Source: Caenorhabditis elegans
Lineage: Eukaryota; Nematoda; Chromadorea; Rhabditida; Rhabditidae
Length of the DNA stretch: 64,000 bases
Assembly (NCBI RefSeq): GCF_000002985.6
Contig: NC_003280.10
Location: 992,001 to 1,056,000, forward strand
Direction of reading: 5' to 3'
A program made the position numbers and the translations under genes. Each line of letters starts with the position of its first letter. Within the stretch, counting starts at the first letter, position 1. This document shows, piece after piece, positions 44,620-54,504 of the stretch. Below the pieces are notes generated by a model. The model was not told the DNA's origin and did no database searches. It saw nothing but the letters and a program-made list of their open reading frames with translations.

Positions 44620-44854
44620 ACTTCGAGAAAATTCTGGAATCATCTAGAATCGTCTAGAATAATATTTATGAGAAAAGCTTAGAAGGAAGCCAGACGGAGC
44701 ACGCGCTTTAGCGCGTGCGAACGGCTGGTTACATATAAACAATAAAACGCATGAACAGAAATCCATTAGAAATGTAGAAATCCAAAGATCCAGTAGTTCT
44801 ACGACGCTCCTCAGTCGGTGAGGCCACTCCATACATCTCAATTTTCCACCCAAG

Positions 44855-45505
44855 TCAATGGGGTATTCCTGCAAGAATAGTGCTTTCGACGAAGTTTACG
44901 GCTGATATTTGGAAGGATATATATTCAAGTTCAGGTTTCAATCCGGCCGCCCAGTGTTTCAAGAACAAATTGATATCCTTCCCTCTTAACCTTTCACTGT
45001 AAAAGTCAGAAGTTGCAGAGTTGTTGAGAAGAAGCTCGTTCAGCGTTATATCAATTACTAGGTTAAGTTTTTGGATCTTCCGGTGCAAAATTTGGCGCAG
45101 AGTCGACAGCTGAAACGGTTGATTTGAGTTTTTCACCAGGCTGAGCCTGTTGGTCTGCGGAAATGCATTGACAAGCCGGACAATATGATTCATTTGAGGA
45201 ATGCACTTTGCAGAAAACTTTAAGATCTTGACGCCTTTTAAGCAATCCACGGTCATTTGAAATTGAGATTCATCGGAAACCTCATTGGATTGTCTATTAA
45301 ACAGAAAAGCGAATTTCGATGGGTCGAGAATATCCGGTAAATGTCCAAGGATCTTTTCATATCCAAGAATGTGAAACCCAAATGTGATTCGTCTGGACTT
45401 GCATATGTTCCAAGCCCTGCCGTCCCCAAATGAACCATGATTGGCCCCTCCCCCTTTTAAACTATTCAACCCCCATGCGTTGGATGAAGCCTTCCCAATG
45501 TCCAA
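44855..45505 (-). pseudogene. FBXB-type gene copy, 5' half corrupted
   Basis: From 44855 to about 45280 this is the same as 47697-48122 (FBA_2-like part, ITLNELLLNNSATSDF, DINLFLKHWAAGLKPELEYI). Beyond 45280 agreement with 48122-48650 falls away gradually with many small indels and C-rich substitutions, and no F-box, splice site or start can be read. It is either a decayed duplicate or poor-quality sequence joined in assembly. Confidence 0.7.
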
Positions 45506-45810
45506 CCTTTACTTTCCCAACTCTCGAATTACCTCTACTTTGGTGGCACTACCAAAACCTATTCTAAACTTTGAACTTGACCTTGATATTCTATAGGGGG
45601 GAACCCCGGCCATAATCCCATTCGCGGAAACCCTCTAGTTTCCGAGGAAACGATTAAGGAGTCTTCCCTCCCCCGTAACGCCTTACCCAAGTTGCCCACC
45701 CCTTGCATGTCTCCTCGGCCGTTCCCTTTCCCTTCGCAAGTCCTAAGTCTATTAATTGGCTCCCCCTCGACGCGATTGACCCCCGCCTGGTCCATTACGC
45801 CCTGCGACGT
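45506..45810. other. Degraded sequence alignable to the F-box promoter region at 48.4-48.65 kb
   Basis: Short blocks stay in order relative to 48360-48650, for example TATAGGGGGGAA against TTAAAAGGGGGGAA and CATTCGCGGAAACC against ACTTGGCGGAGAAC. C-rich runs replace mixed bases. No gene. Confidence 0.6.
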
Positions 45811-47310
45811 GAGACCTTTCGTGGTGAGACCCATCGTGGTGAGTCCCATCGTGGTGAGACCCATCGTAGTGAGACCCATCGTTGTGAGACCCATCGTTGT
45901 GAGACCCATCGTGGTGAGACCCATCGTGGTGAGACCCTTCGTGGTGAGACCCTTCGTGGTGAGACCCTTCGTGGTGAGACCCATCGTGGTGAGACCCATC
46001 GTGGCGAGACCCATCGTGGTGAGACCCTTCGTGATGAAACCCTTCGTGGTGAGACCCATCGTGGTGAGACCCTTCGTGGTGAGACCCATCGTGGCGAGAC
46101 CCATCGTGGTGAGACCCTTCGTGGTGAAACCCTTCGTGGTGAGACCCATCGTGGTGAGACCCTTCGTGGTGAGACCTTTCGTGGTGAGACCCTTCGTGGT
46201 GAGACCCTTCGTGGTGAGACCCATCGTGGTGAGACCCATCGTGGTGAGACCCTTCGTGGTGAAACCCTTCGTGGTGAGACCCATCGTGGTGAGACCCTTC
46301 GTGGTGAGACCTTTCGTGGTGAGACCCTTCGTGGTGAGACCCTTCGTGGTGAGACCCATCGTGGTGAGACCCATCGTGGCGAGACCCATCGTGGCGAGAC
46401 CCATCGTGGTGAGACCCTTCGTGGTGAAACCCTTCGTGGTGAGACCCATCGTGGTGAGACCCTTCGTGGTGAGACCTTTCGTGGTGAGACCCTTCGTGGT
46501 GAGACCCTTCGTGGTGAGACCCTTCGTGGTGAGACCCATCGTGGTGAGACCCATCGTGGTGAGACCCTTCGTGGTGAGACCCATCGTGGTGAGACCCATC
46601 GTGGCGAGACCCATCGTGGTGAGACCCTTCGTGATGAAACCCTTCGTGGTGAGACCCATCGTGGTGAGACCCTTCGTGGTGAGACCCTTCGTGGTGAGAC
46701 CCTTCGTGGTGAGACCCATCGTGGTGAGACCCATCGTGGCGAGACCCATCGTGGTGAGACCCTTCGTGATGAAACCCTTCGTGGTGAGACCCATCGTGGT
46801 GAGACCCTTCGTGGTGAGACCCATCGTGGCGAGACCCATCGTGGTGAGACCCATCGTGGTGAGACCCTTCGTGGTGAAACCCTTCGTGGTGAGACCCATC
46901 GTGGTGAGACCCTTCGTGGTGAGACCTTTCGTGGTGAGACCCTTCGTGGTGAGACCCTTCGTGGTGAGACCCTTCGTGGTGAGACCCATCGTGGTGAGAC
47001 CCATCGTGGTGAGACCCTTCGTGGTGAGACCCATCGTGGCGAGACCCATCGTGGTGAGACCCTTCGTGGTGAAACCCTTCGTGGTGAGACCCTTCGTGGT
47101 GAGACCCTTCGTGGTGAGACCCATCGTGGTGAGACCCTTCGTGGTGACACCCATCGTGGTGAGACCCTTCGTGGTGAAACCCTTCGTGGTGAGACCCATC
47201 GTGGTGAGACCCTTCGTGGTGAGACCCTTCGTGGTGAGACCCATCGTGGTGAGACCCTTCGTGGTGAGACCCATCGTAGTGAGACCCATCGTGGTGAGAC
47301 CCATCGTAGT
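45811..47310. repeat. 15-bp satellite, block 2 (about 1.5 kb)
   Basis: Same unit and same higher-order variant order as block 1 when aligned from the right end at an offset of 2,842 bp; shorter by internal loss of units and beginning abruptly at GAGACCTTTC. Confidence 0.95.
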
Positions 47311-47413
47311 GATGGCGGGAAATTCAAATTTTCAGAGAAAAATGTTTGACGGGAAATTCAAATTTTCTGAGAAATAATTTTTGTCGGGAAATTCAAATTT
47401 TGGTTCTAGAATC

Positions 47414-47570
47414 ATCTGGAAAATTTGAGAAAATTCTGGAATGTTCCAGAACCTTCTGGAAACTTCGAGAAAATTCTGGAATCATCTAGAATCGTCTAGA
47501 ATAATATTTATGAGAAAAGCTTAGAAGGAAGCCAGACGGAGCACGCGCTTTAGCGCGTGCGAACGGCTGG
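47414..47570 (+). mobile_element. Second copy of heat-shock elements and Helitron-like 3' end
   Basis: TTCTAGAA at 47414, a six-module heat-shock run at 47434-47461, the hairpin at 47541-47560 and CTGG at 47567-47570 all repeat the features at 44572-44728 with offset 2,842. Confidence 0.6.
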
Positions 47571-47696
47571 TTACATATAAACAATAAAACGCATGAACAG
47601 AAATCCATTAGAAATGTAGAAATCCAAAGATCCAGTAGTTCTACGACGCTCCTCAGTCGGTGAGGCCACTCCATACATCTCAATTTTCCACCCAAG

Positions 47697-48564
47697 TCAA
47701 TGGGGTATTCCTGCAAGAATAGTGCTTTCGACGAAGTTTACGGCTGATATTTGGAAGGATATATATTCAAGTTCAGGTTTCAATCCGGCCGCCCAGTGTT
47801 TCAAGAACAAATTGATATCCTTCCCTCTTAACCTTTCACTGTAAAAGTCAGAAGTTGCAGAGTTGTTGAGAAGAAGCTCGTTCAGCGTTATATCAATTAC
47901 TAGGTTAAGTTTTTGGATCTTCCGGTGCAAAATTTGGCGCAGAGTCGACAGCTGAAACGGTTGATTTGAGTTTTTCACCAGGCTGAGCCTGTTGGTCTGC
48001 GGAAATGCATTGACAAGCCGGACAATATGATTCATTTGAGGAATGCACTTTGCAGAAAACTTTAAGATCTTGACGCCTTTTAAGCAATCCACGGTCATTT
48101 GAAATTGAGATTCATCGGAAACCTCATTGGATTGTATATAAAACAGAAAAGCGATTTTCGATGGGTTGAGAATATACAGTAAATGTTTCAGGCAGCTTTT
48201 CATATCGAAGAACTGTGAAGCATCAAATGTGAATCCGTCTGGATATTCATTATGTTCACAAGCTCTGCCGTCTCGAAATGAACAGTGAGTGGCTCCTTCT
48301 CCATTTTTAAACAATTCAAGCTCCACTGCGTATGGATGAAGCCATACCGAAAGTTCAAAACCTTTAAAGTCGCAAAACTTTCTGATATACTCCTTAGTTT
48401 TGTTGGAAAGTAGCGAGAGCCCAATTCTGAAAACTTATGAAGTTAGAAACTTAGAATAGTCTTAAAAGGGGGGAAACTCACTGTTCAATAATTTCCACTT
48501 GGCGGAGAACACTTGCAAGGTTCTTCGGAGGGAGACGGAGTAGAGGGAAGGAATGTGCAGCCAT
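47697..48564 (-). CDS. FBXB-type F-box protein, C-terminally shortened
   Basis: Exon 1 48564-48482 (MAAHSFPLLRLPPKNLASVL) and exon 2 48426-47697 give 270 residues, with the phase-2 intron inside the F-box as in its neighbours (LSLLSNKTKEYIRKF follows). The middle part has FDMKSCLKHLLYILNPSKI, and the FBA_2-like part has ITLNELLLNNSATSDF and DINLFLKHWAAGLKPELEYI. The frame ends early at ILAGIPH; a shifted phase downstream (ERRRTTGSLDFYISNGF) looks like the original C-terminus, so a small indel has cut about 40 residues. The Helitron-like end lies about 125 bp further on, near the old stop codon. Confidence 0.65.
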
Positions 48565-49363
48565 CACAAGAGAAGGACTATGAGCAGAATGATGGCATCG
48601 ATCTCACAGTGCGATTGTCTTCTACTCTGCTCACGTATTCACCTTTTTCTAATTGTTGGAAGAGGTCAGTAGGAGGTGCTATAATGATATTGGTCCTACA
48701 CCGCCTTTCGGATTGCAATTTTAGATTCTCGTACATTAATTGTGTCTAGATATTTAAAAGTCCGTAAACAAGAGCGAGCGGTTTTTCAGATCGCACGAAA
48801 AATAGGTTTTTGCAAATAAAACTGGTTTTTTTTTCAGAATTCAGAATTTCGGATTTTTATTGGATTACAACCAATATGTATAATGTAATTGAAAATATGT
48901 TTAATTTCTATCGTAATTTATATCGTAAAAATGGCTGCCCATCAACATATGACCATATTTGCCAAACTTCGAGGAACTCCTTACAAACTCCATGAATCGG
49001 ATTCTATGAATCGGACTCCGAAACAACTGGCTAACTACAGCTAGGTAACTACGGACTCCGTGGATCGAACTCCGTGGTTCAGATTCCGTGGATCCCAATC
49101 TTTGAGTAAAAACTACGTCCGTAATAAACGGACCTCGTAATTACAGACTCTCTTCCTACGGACTAAGGACTAATAACTATAGGCTCCGTAAATTTGATCT
49201 CCGCAATTCAAGAATCCGTAACTATGTACCCCGTAACACGGACACCTAACATTCCCAGCTGGTAGTTTTTCAAAATTGCAAAGATTTTTAGTGTACTAAA
49301 CGCATAAAATGATAATACATATGTATAACAAGACTTTATTCGAATGAAATGAATTTTGATTTA
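48565..49363. other. Intergenic: F-box leader and CTCCG repeats
   Basis: 48565-48720 is the upstream region of the F-box gene; part of it (about 48595-48700) recurs inverted at 57995-58110. From about 48990 to 49250, imperfect repeats such as GGACTCCGTGGATCGAACTC occur. No gene. Confidence 0.55.
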
Positions 49364-50302
49364 TCAATCCACAGAGACCAAGATTGGTGTGAATTTATGA
49401 ACATCTTTGAAAACTATAGTTGCTTTGTTTCCTTCGGCCAGTTGTATATCTACTGCGTAGTTTGAAGCGTTTCCGGGTGGCAATCGCAATTTTCTGTCGG
49501 CTGGTGTATCTTCAAAGGGTATTCCTTTCAGAATCATGCTTCGATCGTAATTAGGCCTATGTGAATTAAAACCAAACGTCTGTAGTTCTGGCAACAATCC
49601 AGCCGCCAAATGTTTCAAGAACACATTGATATCCTTTTCCGTTAACAGTGAATCGCGTAAATCGATGCATGAACAGCTGGTGCATAGTAGGTCATTTAAA
49701 GAGTAGTCGGCTGGTAGAAAAACATGTTGGTATTCAGGTGTCCAAATTTGACGTAGTGCAACAAGTTGGGACGAACTCAAAGAACGGTGACGAGCATATC
49801 CTAGGAAGAGCGATTCGGTTGGTGGAAGTGTTTTAATGAGTTCAATGGTGTGCTCCATTGGGGAAAGGGGATCAGCTGAAAATTCTAGACCTTCAATTTT
49901 TGAAACATTCAGGACATAGAGAAAGTGATTAAACCAGCTTTTTGCATCAAACTGTGGTACTGGAAACATTGCTTCCGGTTGGGGTGTTTTGTTGCCGCGG
50001 TAGATGCTAGTTGTTCCGTTTTTCAAGACACAATAGTAAGAATTTCTATTAGAGTCGGAAAACATAAACTCCACGAATCCAGAAAATCCAATATATAATT
50101 TTATTTTTTTGAAGGTGCCAAAATCTCTGATGAGTTGCTTAGTTTTGTTGGAAAGCAGGGAGATACACACTCTGAAAATTTATTGTTGGATAAAATAAAT
50201 TGAAAAATCAACTTACTGTTCGATAGCTCCCATATTCAGTATTACAGTTTTCAGGTTGTTACGTGGAAGACGGAGGAGGGGAAACAAAGACACAACAGTC
50301 AT
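49364..50302 (-). CDS. FBXB-type F-box protein, intact
   Basis: Exon 1 50302-50217 (MTVVSLFPLLRLPRNNLKTV) and exon 2 50171-49364 give 297 residues. F-box continues ISLLSNKTKQLIRDFGTF. Central motif FDAKSWFNHFLYVLNVSKI; FBA_2-like part YSLNDLLCTSCSCIDL, DINVFLKHLAAGLLPELQTF; a full C-terminus (EGNKATIVF...) is present. It is tandem with, and in the same orientation as, the gene at 50969-52025. An ATATCGAT site lies about 70 bp upstream of the ATG (50366-50373). Confidence 0.83.
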
Positions 50303-50968
50303 CGCAACAGAATAAGAGCAGAATGAGAGGAGACAGTGGTCCAGAGCTGGGGAGCACCTTTAATATCGATTGTGACGCGGTGGGAAACTGTGCTCTAGAT
50401 AGCGCACCTGTCATTCTCTAGCCCATATTCTAGTCTCTTATGTAGGTCACAGGTATTTACATTACTCCAACTGCTCTGAATTTTTGATGAATCAGATTGA
50501 AATGATTCGTGCAGGGGTTCTGCTAAATCCGGATCCAATATATGTATTTAGCGAAAGGAAGGTTGAAGATGTCTAAAACTCCAGAATATGTATAGTGGGT
50601 GTGTGTGTGTCCCAGAGCAATTCCTTACAGAGCAGGGGTGCGCGGCAACCGGCAAAATTCAGGCTATCGAAAAATTCGGCAATCGGTCATTTCGGCAATT
50701 GCCAAAATTTCCGATTCCCCGACATTTTCAGCAATTTTCAAGCCTAATTATAATTTCGGAAATTGAAAAAAAGTCGTCTTGTTTTTTATTACTCGGTCAG
50801 TCATTTTCTGAAAGAAAACGGTCAATACTTAAAGGATTAAAACATTTTGAGCTTGAAAATAGAAAATTGTTTAGACTCCTAAATCTACAAAAAGTATCAA
50901 CTTTATATTTCCGGCAATTTTATTATACATTTAATGATGTTGAAAAAGTTTATTAGAACAAAAAAAAA
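50303..50968. promoter_or_regulatory. F-box promoter and a CGGCAAAT repeat remnant
   Basis: 50330-50410 carries GAGGAGACAGTGGTCC, then ATATCGAT (50366-50373), a block shared with two other FBXB genes. 50630-50735 has CAGGGGTGCGCGGCAACCGG and a decayed CGGCAAT repeat. A (GT)n run is near 50598. Confidence 0.45.
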
Positions 50969-52025
50969 TCAATAATTAAAAGAAATGTATTTTGAACCAT
51001 GAACAGCAACATAAATCATTGAATAGTTAAAGGCAAATATGAAGTCAAAAATAATGGTTACTTTGCTTTCATGGCTCATTTGAATATCAGCTCCTCCTCG
51101 AGTGTATTTGTTCAAAATTCGGACTTTCCGCTCAATAGGTGCAGTTTCATATTGTATCCCTTCAAGAATAATGTCTTGGTTGAAATGAGTTCCTTGTTTT
51201 GGAATAGAAAAGTATTCCAGTTCTGGCTTAAATCCAGCTATCCAATGTTTCAAGAACATATTGATCTCTTTTTCAGTTAAGATAGTAGTGGAAATTCGTG
51301 AGCAGTTGGTAAAAAGTAGCTCATTTAAAGGAACATGCATCTCAAAGAAACGATGAAGTGTTTCCTGGCACAATACTTGGCGAAACGCCAGGAGTTCAGA
51401 TGAGGTGAATGTATCTTGTGAACCTCCCAAAAAAGCCAACTGCCTAGTTGGCATAAATGCGTTAACAATTTTGACAATATGTTGCATCTGATTCATGTTT
51501 TCGAACATAAGAACCGAAATGCTGAGCCCTTTCAAACAATCTTCATGCATTTGGAACTGCCTCTCATTAAACTCCTGAGCGGTGCGGAAAAAGCTTAGAG
51601 ATTCGATTTCCGATGGGTTTATGGTGTACAGAATGTGTTTCAACCAGCTTTTCGCATCAAATTGTGACGCAGAGAAAACGATGCTCACTCGATGGGCATT
51701 TGGATATCGAGGTGACGCAGATACGTTTCCGTTATTTAATAAGAACCAAAAAGTACTGTTATCGATAGGGTCATAAATCTCATATTTCACCGGATCAGAA
51801 AAGTGCACACAGAGCTTCACATTCTCGAAAACTCCAATGTCTCTGATGAATTGCTTTGTTTTATTGGAAAGCACTGAGAAACAAAATCTGAAGCAAATAT
51901 TAAATTAAAGAAATGAAGAAAAATATAGTAACTTACTGTTCGATAATTCCCATAATGAGTAGAACATTTTTCAGGCTTTTTTGGGGCAGACGCAAAAGGT
52001 GGAAACGAGATACAACAACATCCAT
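50969..52025 (-). CDS. FBXB-type F-box protein, intact, longest in the window
   Basis: Exon 1 52025-51937 (MDVVVSRFHLLRLPQKSLKN) and exon 2 51887-50969 give 335 residues. The F-box continues FSVLSNKTKQFIRDIGVF. Central motif FDAKSWLKHILYTINPSEI; FBA_2-like motifs VPLNELLFTNCSRI and KEINMFLKHWIAGFKPELEYF. The C-terminus is complete (SHESKVTIIFDF), with a 15-residue extension beyond its neighbour. The upstream region has the same GAGGAGACAGTGGTCC and ATATCGAT block at 52055-52105. Confidence 0.83.
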
Positions 52026-53290
52026 CACCAGAGAAAGGAGACAGGCAGAATGAGAGGAGACAGTGGTCCTTCAGAGACGGTGAGCGCCTTGAATATCGAT
52101 TTTTACATGTCATAGTACACCTGCCGTTCTCTAGCTCATTCTCTAGTAAGAACATTTTGCTGGCGGGTTACGCGCGCGTATTCTTGATCTTATGGGGTTA
52201 TTCAAGTAATGTAGAAAAATGTATTTAAATACATTTGTGACGTCACAAATGTATAAAAATACATGTTTTTATGTATTTTAATACAGTTGTGACGTAATTT
52301 TTCTACACTTTTTAATTTTCCGACACTACTTGAATAACCCCATTATGGAAACTTTAAACTTTAAAACTAAAATATTACTGACAAAATTGAAAATACCCGG
52401 CAAATTAAAATCCTTAAATAATGGAAACCTGGATGTGCGGCTCTTTTTTCGGCGGAGCAATAAGCTTATCATTTTATAAAATTTTTGAAAAGGATGGTTA
52501 TAGCGTAGAGATATATGGCTTGAATCAATGAATCGAGAGCCGCATTGCGAATGGTATGGAATGGTGTGTACACTTTTTTTCAAATTTTAATGCTTTCAAT
52601 GATAAAGTAATTGTTCTAGCTATTCAACTAGTATAACCATTCGCAAACTTTTTCTTGCTAAAACAATGAAAAAAATGGAATTTTCAGATGCTCCGAGAAA
52701 AGAGCGCCCCAGATGGAAACATGGCATCTCTCAAAAATGTATTATTAACTCAAAAAGAAAGTAAATGCATACACATAAAACAATGAAAAACATATATTAT
52801 AATAATAATTTTAAAAAGATAATTCTCATATTCAAAATGAAGTTTTCACCCCCTATACCGTAGTTGAGATGTAAGCTTGAAAAATCACGCATTGGGAATT
52901 CAAAACTTAGCACGTAGGCTGACCATCTGTAAAAATCTGAAAATTATTTTGGAAATTTTAATTTGACAATTTGGAATTTTTCACCCAAAAATTCAGATTT
53001 TCTGAAATTGAGTTTACAAATTATTGACTCAAAATTTTTTATTCGACTTTTCTTTGCTTTCCTTATAAATAATCTCGAACATTTTGGCAAATTTTTAATG
53101 ATAAAGTAATTGTTCTAGCTATTCAACTAGTATCATCATTCGCAAACTCTTTCTTGCTAGAACACTGAAAGAATATAATTTTCAGATGCACCGAGAAAAG
53201 AGCAACCCAGATGAGAACATGGCATCTCTCAAAAATTTATTATTAACTCAAAAAGAAAGTAAATACACACAAAAAAAACAATGAAAAACA
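52026..53290. repeat. Intergenic with duplicated F-box 3' flanks
   Basis: A block of about 210 bp (AGTAATTGTTCTAGCTATTC through TTATTAACTCAAAAAGAAAG) occurs at 52600-52770, 53100-53265 and 56710-56880. A second block (TTTTCACCCCCTATACCGTA through TGGCTGACC-like end) occurs at about 52845-52940 and 56505-56600. These are 3' flanks of the FBXB gene at 56913, copied here. 52200-52345 holds an ACATTTGTGACGTCACAAAT palindrome. Confidence 0.75.
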
Positions 53291-53400
53291 TATACTACGC
53301 TATTTTTGTAAAGTGAATCGTCGCGCCATCCTGCTCCCTGAATAGAGACTCACTGAAAACTTTTCAAGTTCCGGTTTCCGTTGCTCCAAATCTGCTTGGT
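53291..53400 (-). pseudogene. FBXB 3'-end fragment
   Basis: GTAAAGTGAATCGTCGCGCC and CTGCTCCCTGAATAG match the last codons of the gene at 56913 (minus strand), followed after a deletion by CAAGTTCCGGTTTC from further inside the same gene. Only about 100 bases remain, with their 3' flank. Confidence 0.75.
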
Positions 53401-54504
53401 GCGTATTAGACTTTTAAATGAAGTGATTAATATGGAAACTATAAAATGTGACCTAGGATACGAATACTACCATAAGTTAATACTACTTTTGCTAGAATTC
53501 AAAAAAAATTTGGAAAAAAAACCTTTCTTCTGTAATTCTTAGAATTTCAAAATGGGGATTGTGTTTGAAATATCCGATATTGCGGATATTGATGAACAAA
53601 TATTTTTGCTTGTAGAAAAATGGTTTTTTTTTTCATTTACGACAGGGGTGTGCGGCAAACGATTTTTACCGGCAAATCGGTAAACCGGCAAATCGGCAAA
53701 CCGGCGAATTGCCGATTTGCCGAATTTGCCGGAAAAACGAGTATTTTTTCAAAAATTTTCGGCAAATTGTGGTTTCGCACTTATTTTTTGGAACCTTCAG
53801 AATTTCAATTTCAACTCGCAAAATTAAACGCATCCGATGAATATTCCTATATCCATTTTGAAAAGTAATAAAATTCTATGAAAATATGTAGAAAAAACGA
53901 AAAAAAAATTCAAAAAGACACAGTTTTAAACGTTTCCGTCTTATAAAAAATCCCTCTAAACATTTCCGGCAAATCTGACATCCGGCAAATCGACAAATCG
54001 GCAATTCCCCGGAATTGAAAATTTTCGGCAAATCGGCAAACCGGCAGTTTGCCGATTTGCCAAATTTGTCGACAAATCAATTTGCCGAACGGCACTTGTT
54101 GCCCATCTCTGATTTACAACTCGGCCCATAGCGTAATTAAAAATGTTTTCACTGCAATCGAATACTCCTTTTTTAACATATAGTTTTTCGTTTTTCAATC
54201 ATTAAAATAAAGTGTATTCATTTGTGATCGGTTGAATATGACTAATAATGGGATGTATTTTAAAAAAATACGATGTACCCACTACACTACGTTTTTTTGT
54301 ATCTGTTTTTATAAAGTAGTGTATTCATTTGTGATCGGTTGAATATGATTAATAATGGGATCTATTTTAAAAAAATACGATGTGTCACTACACTACGTTT
54401 TTTTGTATCTGTTTTTATAAAGTCTGTTTATAAAGAAGCATCTACTACTAACCCGTTTAAAAACCACTCACAACTTTTTCATTTCACTCCAATTTTCCAC
54501 GAAA
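53401..54504. repeat. Intergenic with CGGCAAAT repeat and a 105-bp direct repeat
   Basis: 53640-54110 is a member of the CAGGGGTGTGCGGCAAA repeat family with inward-facing ends. 54207-54425 holds two direct copies of about 110 bp (TGTGATCGGTTGAATATGA through GTATCTGTTTTTATAAAG) directly upstream of the Str gene. Confidence 0.7.

Larger units (their letters stand above)
42352..44728 (+). mobile_element. Helitron-like element, 3' part (hairpin and CTGG end)
   Basis: A GC hairpin GCACGCGC-TTTA-GCGCGTGC (44699-44718) is followed after six bases by CTGG and then T (44725-44729), matching the Helitron 3' terminus rule (hairpin, about 10 bases, CTRR before T). Inside lie the 15-bp satellite and heat-shock elements, a cargo known from C. 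elegans Helitrons. No Rep/helicase gene is present, so it would be non-autonomous. The 5' TC end could not be placed; the start given is only where the heat-shock elements begin. Confidence 0.55.

Noticed and set aside
45559-47377. Open frames of 510-581 codons over the second satellite block
   Set aside because: Same 15-bp satellite; four overlapping frames are open at once, which is not a coding signal.
52200-52345. ACATTTGTGACGTCACAAAT palindrome as a CREB-type enhancer
   Set aside because: It contains a TGACGTCA word but sits inside a larger inverted repeat (CTTGAATAACCCC ends nearby), so a MITE-like origin is more likely than a regulatory site.
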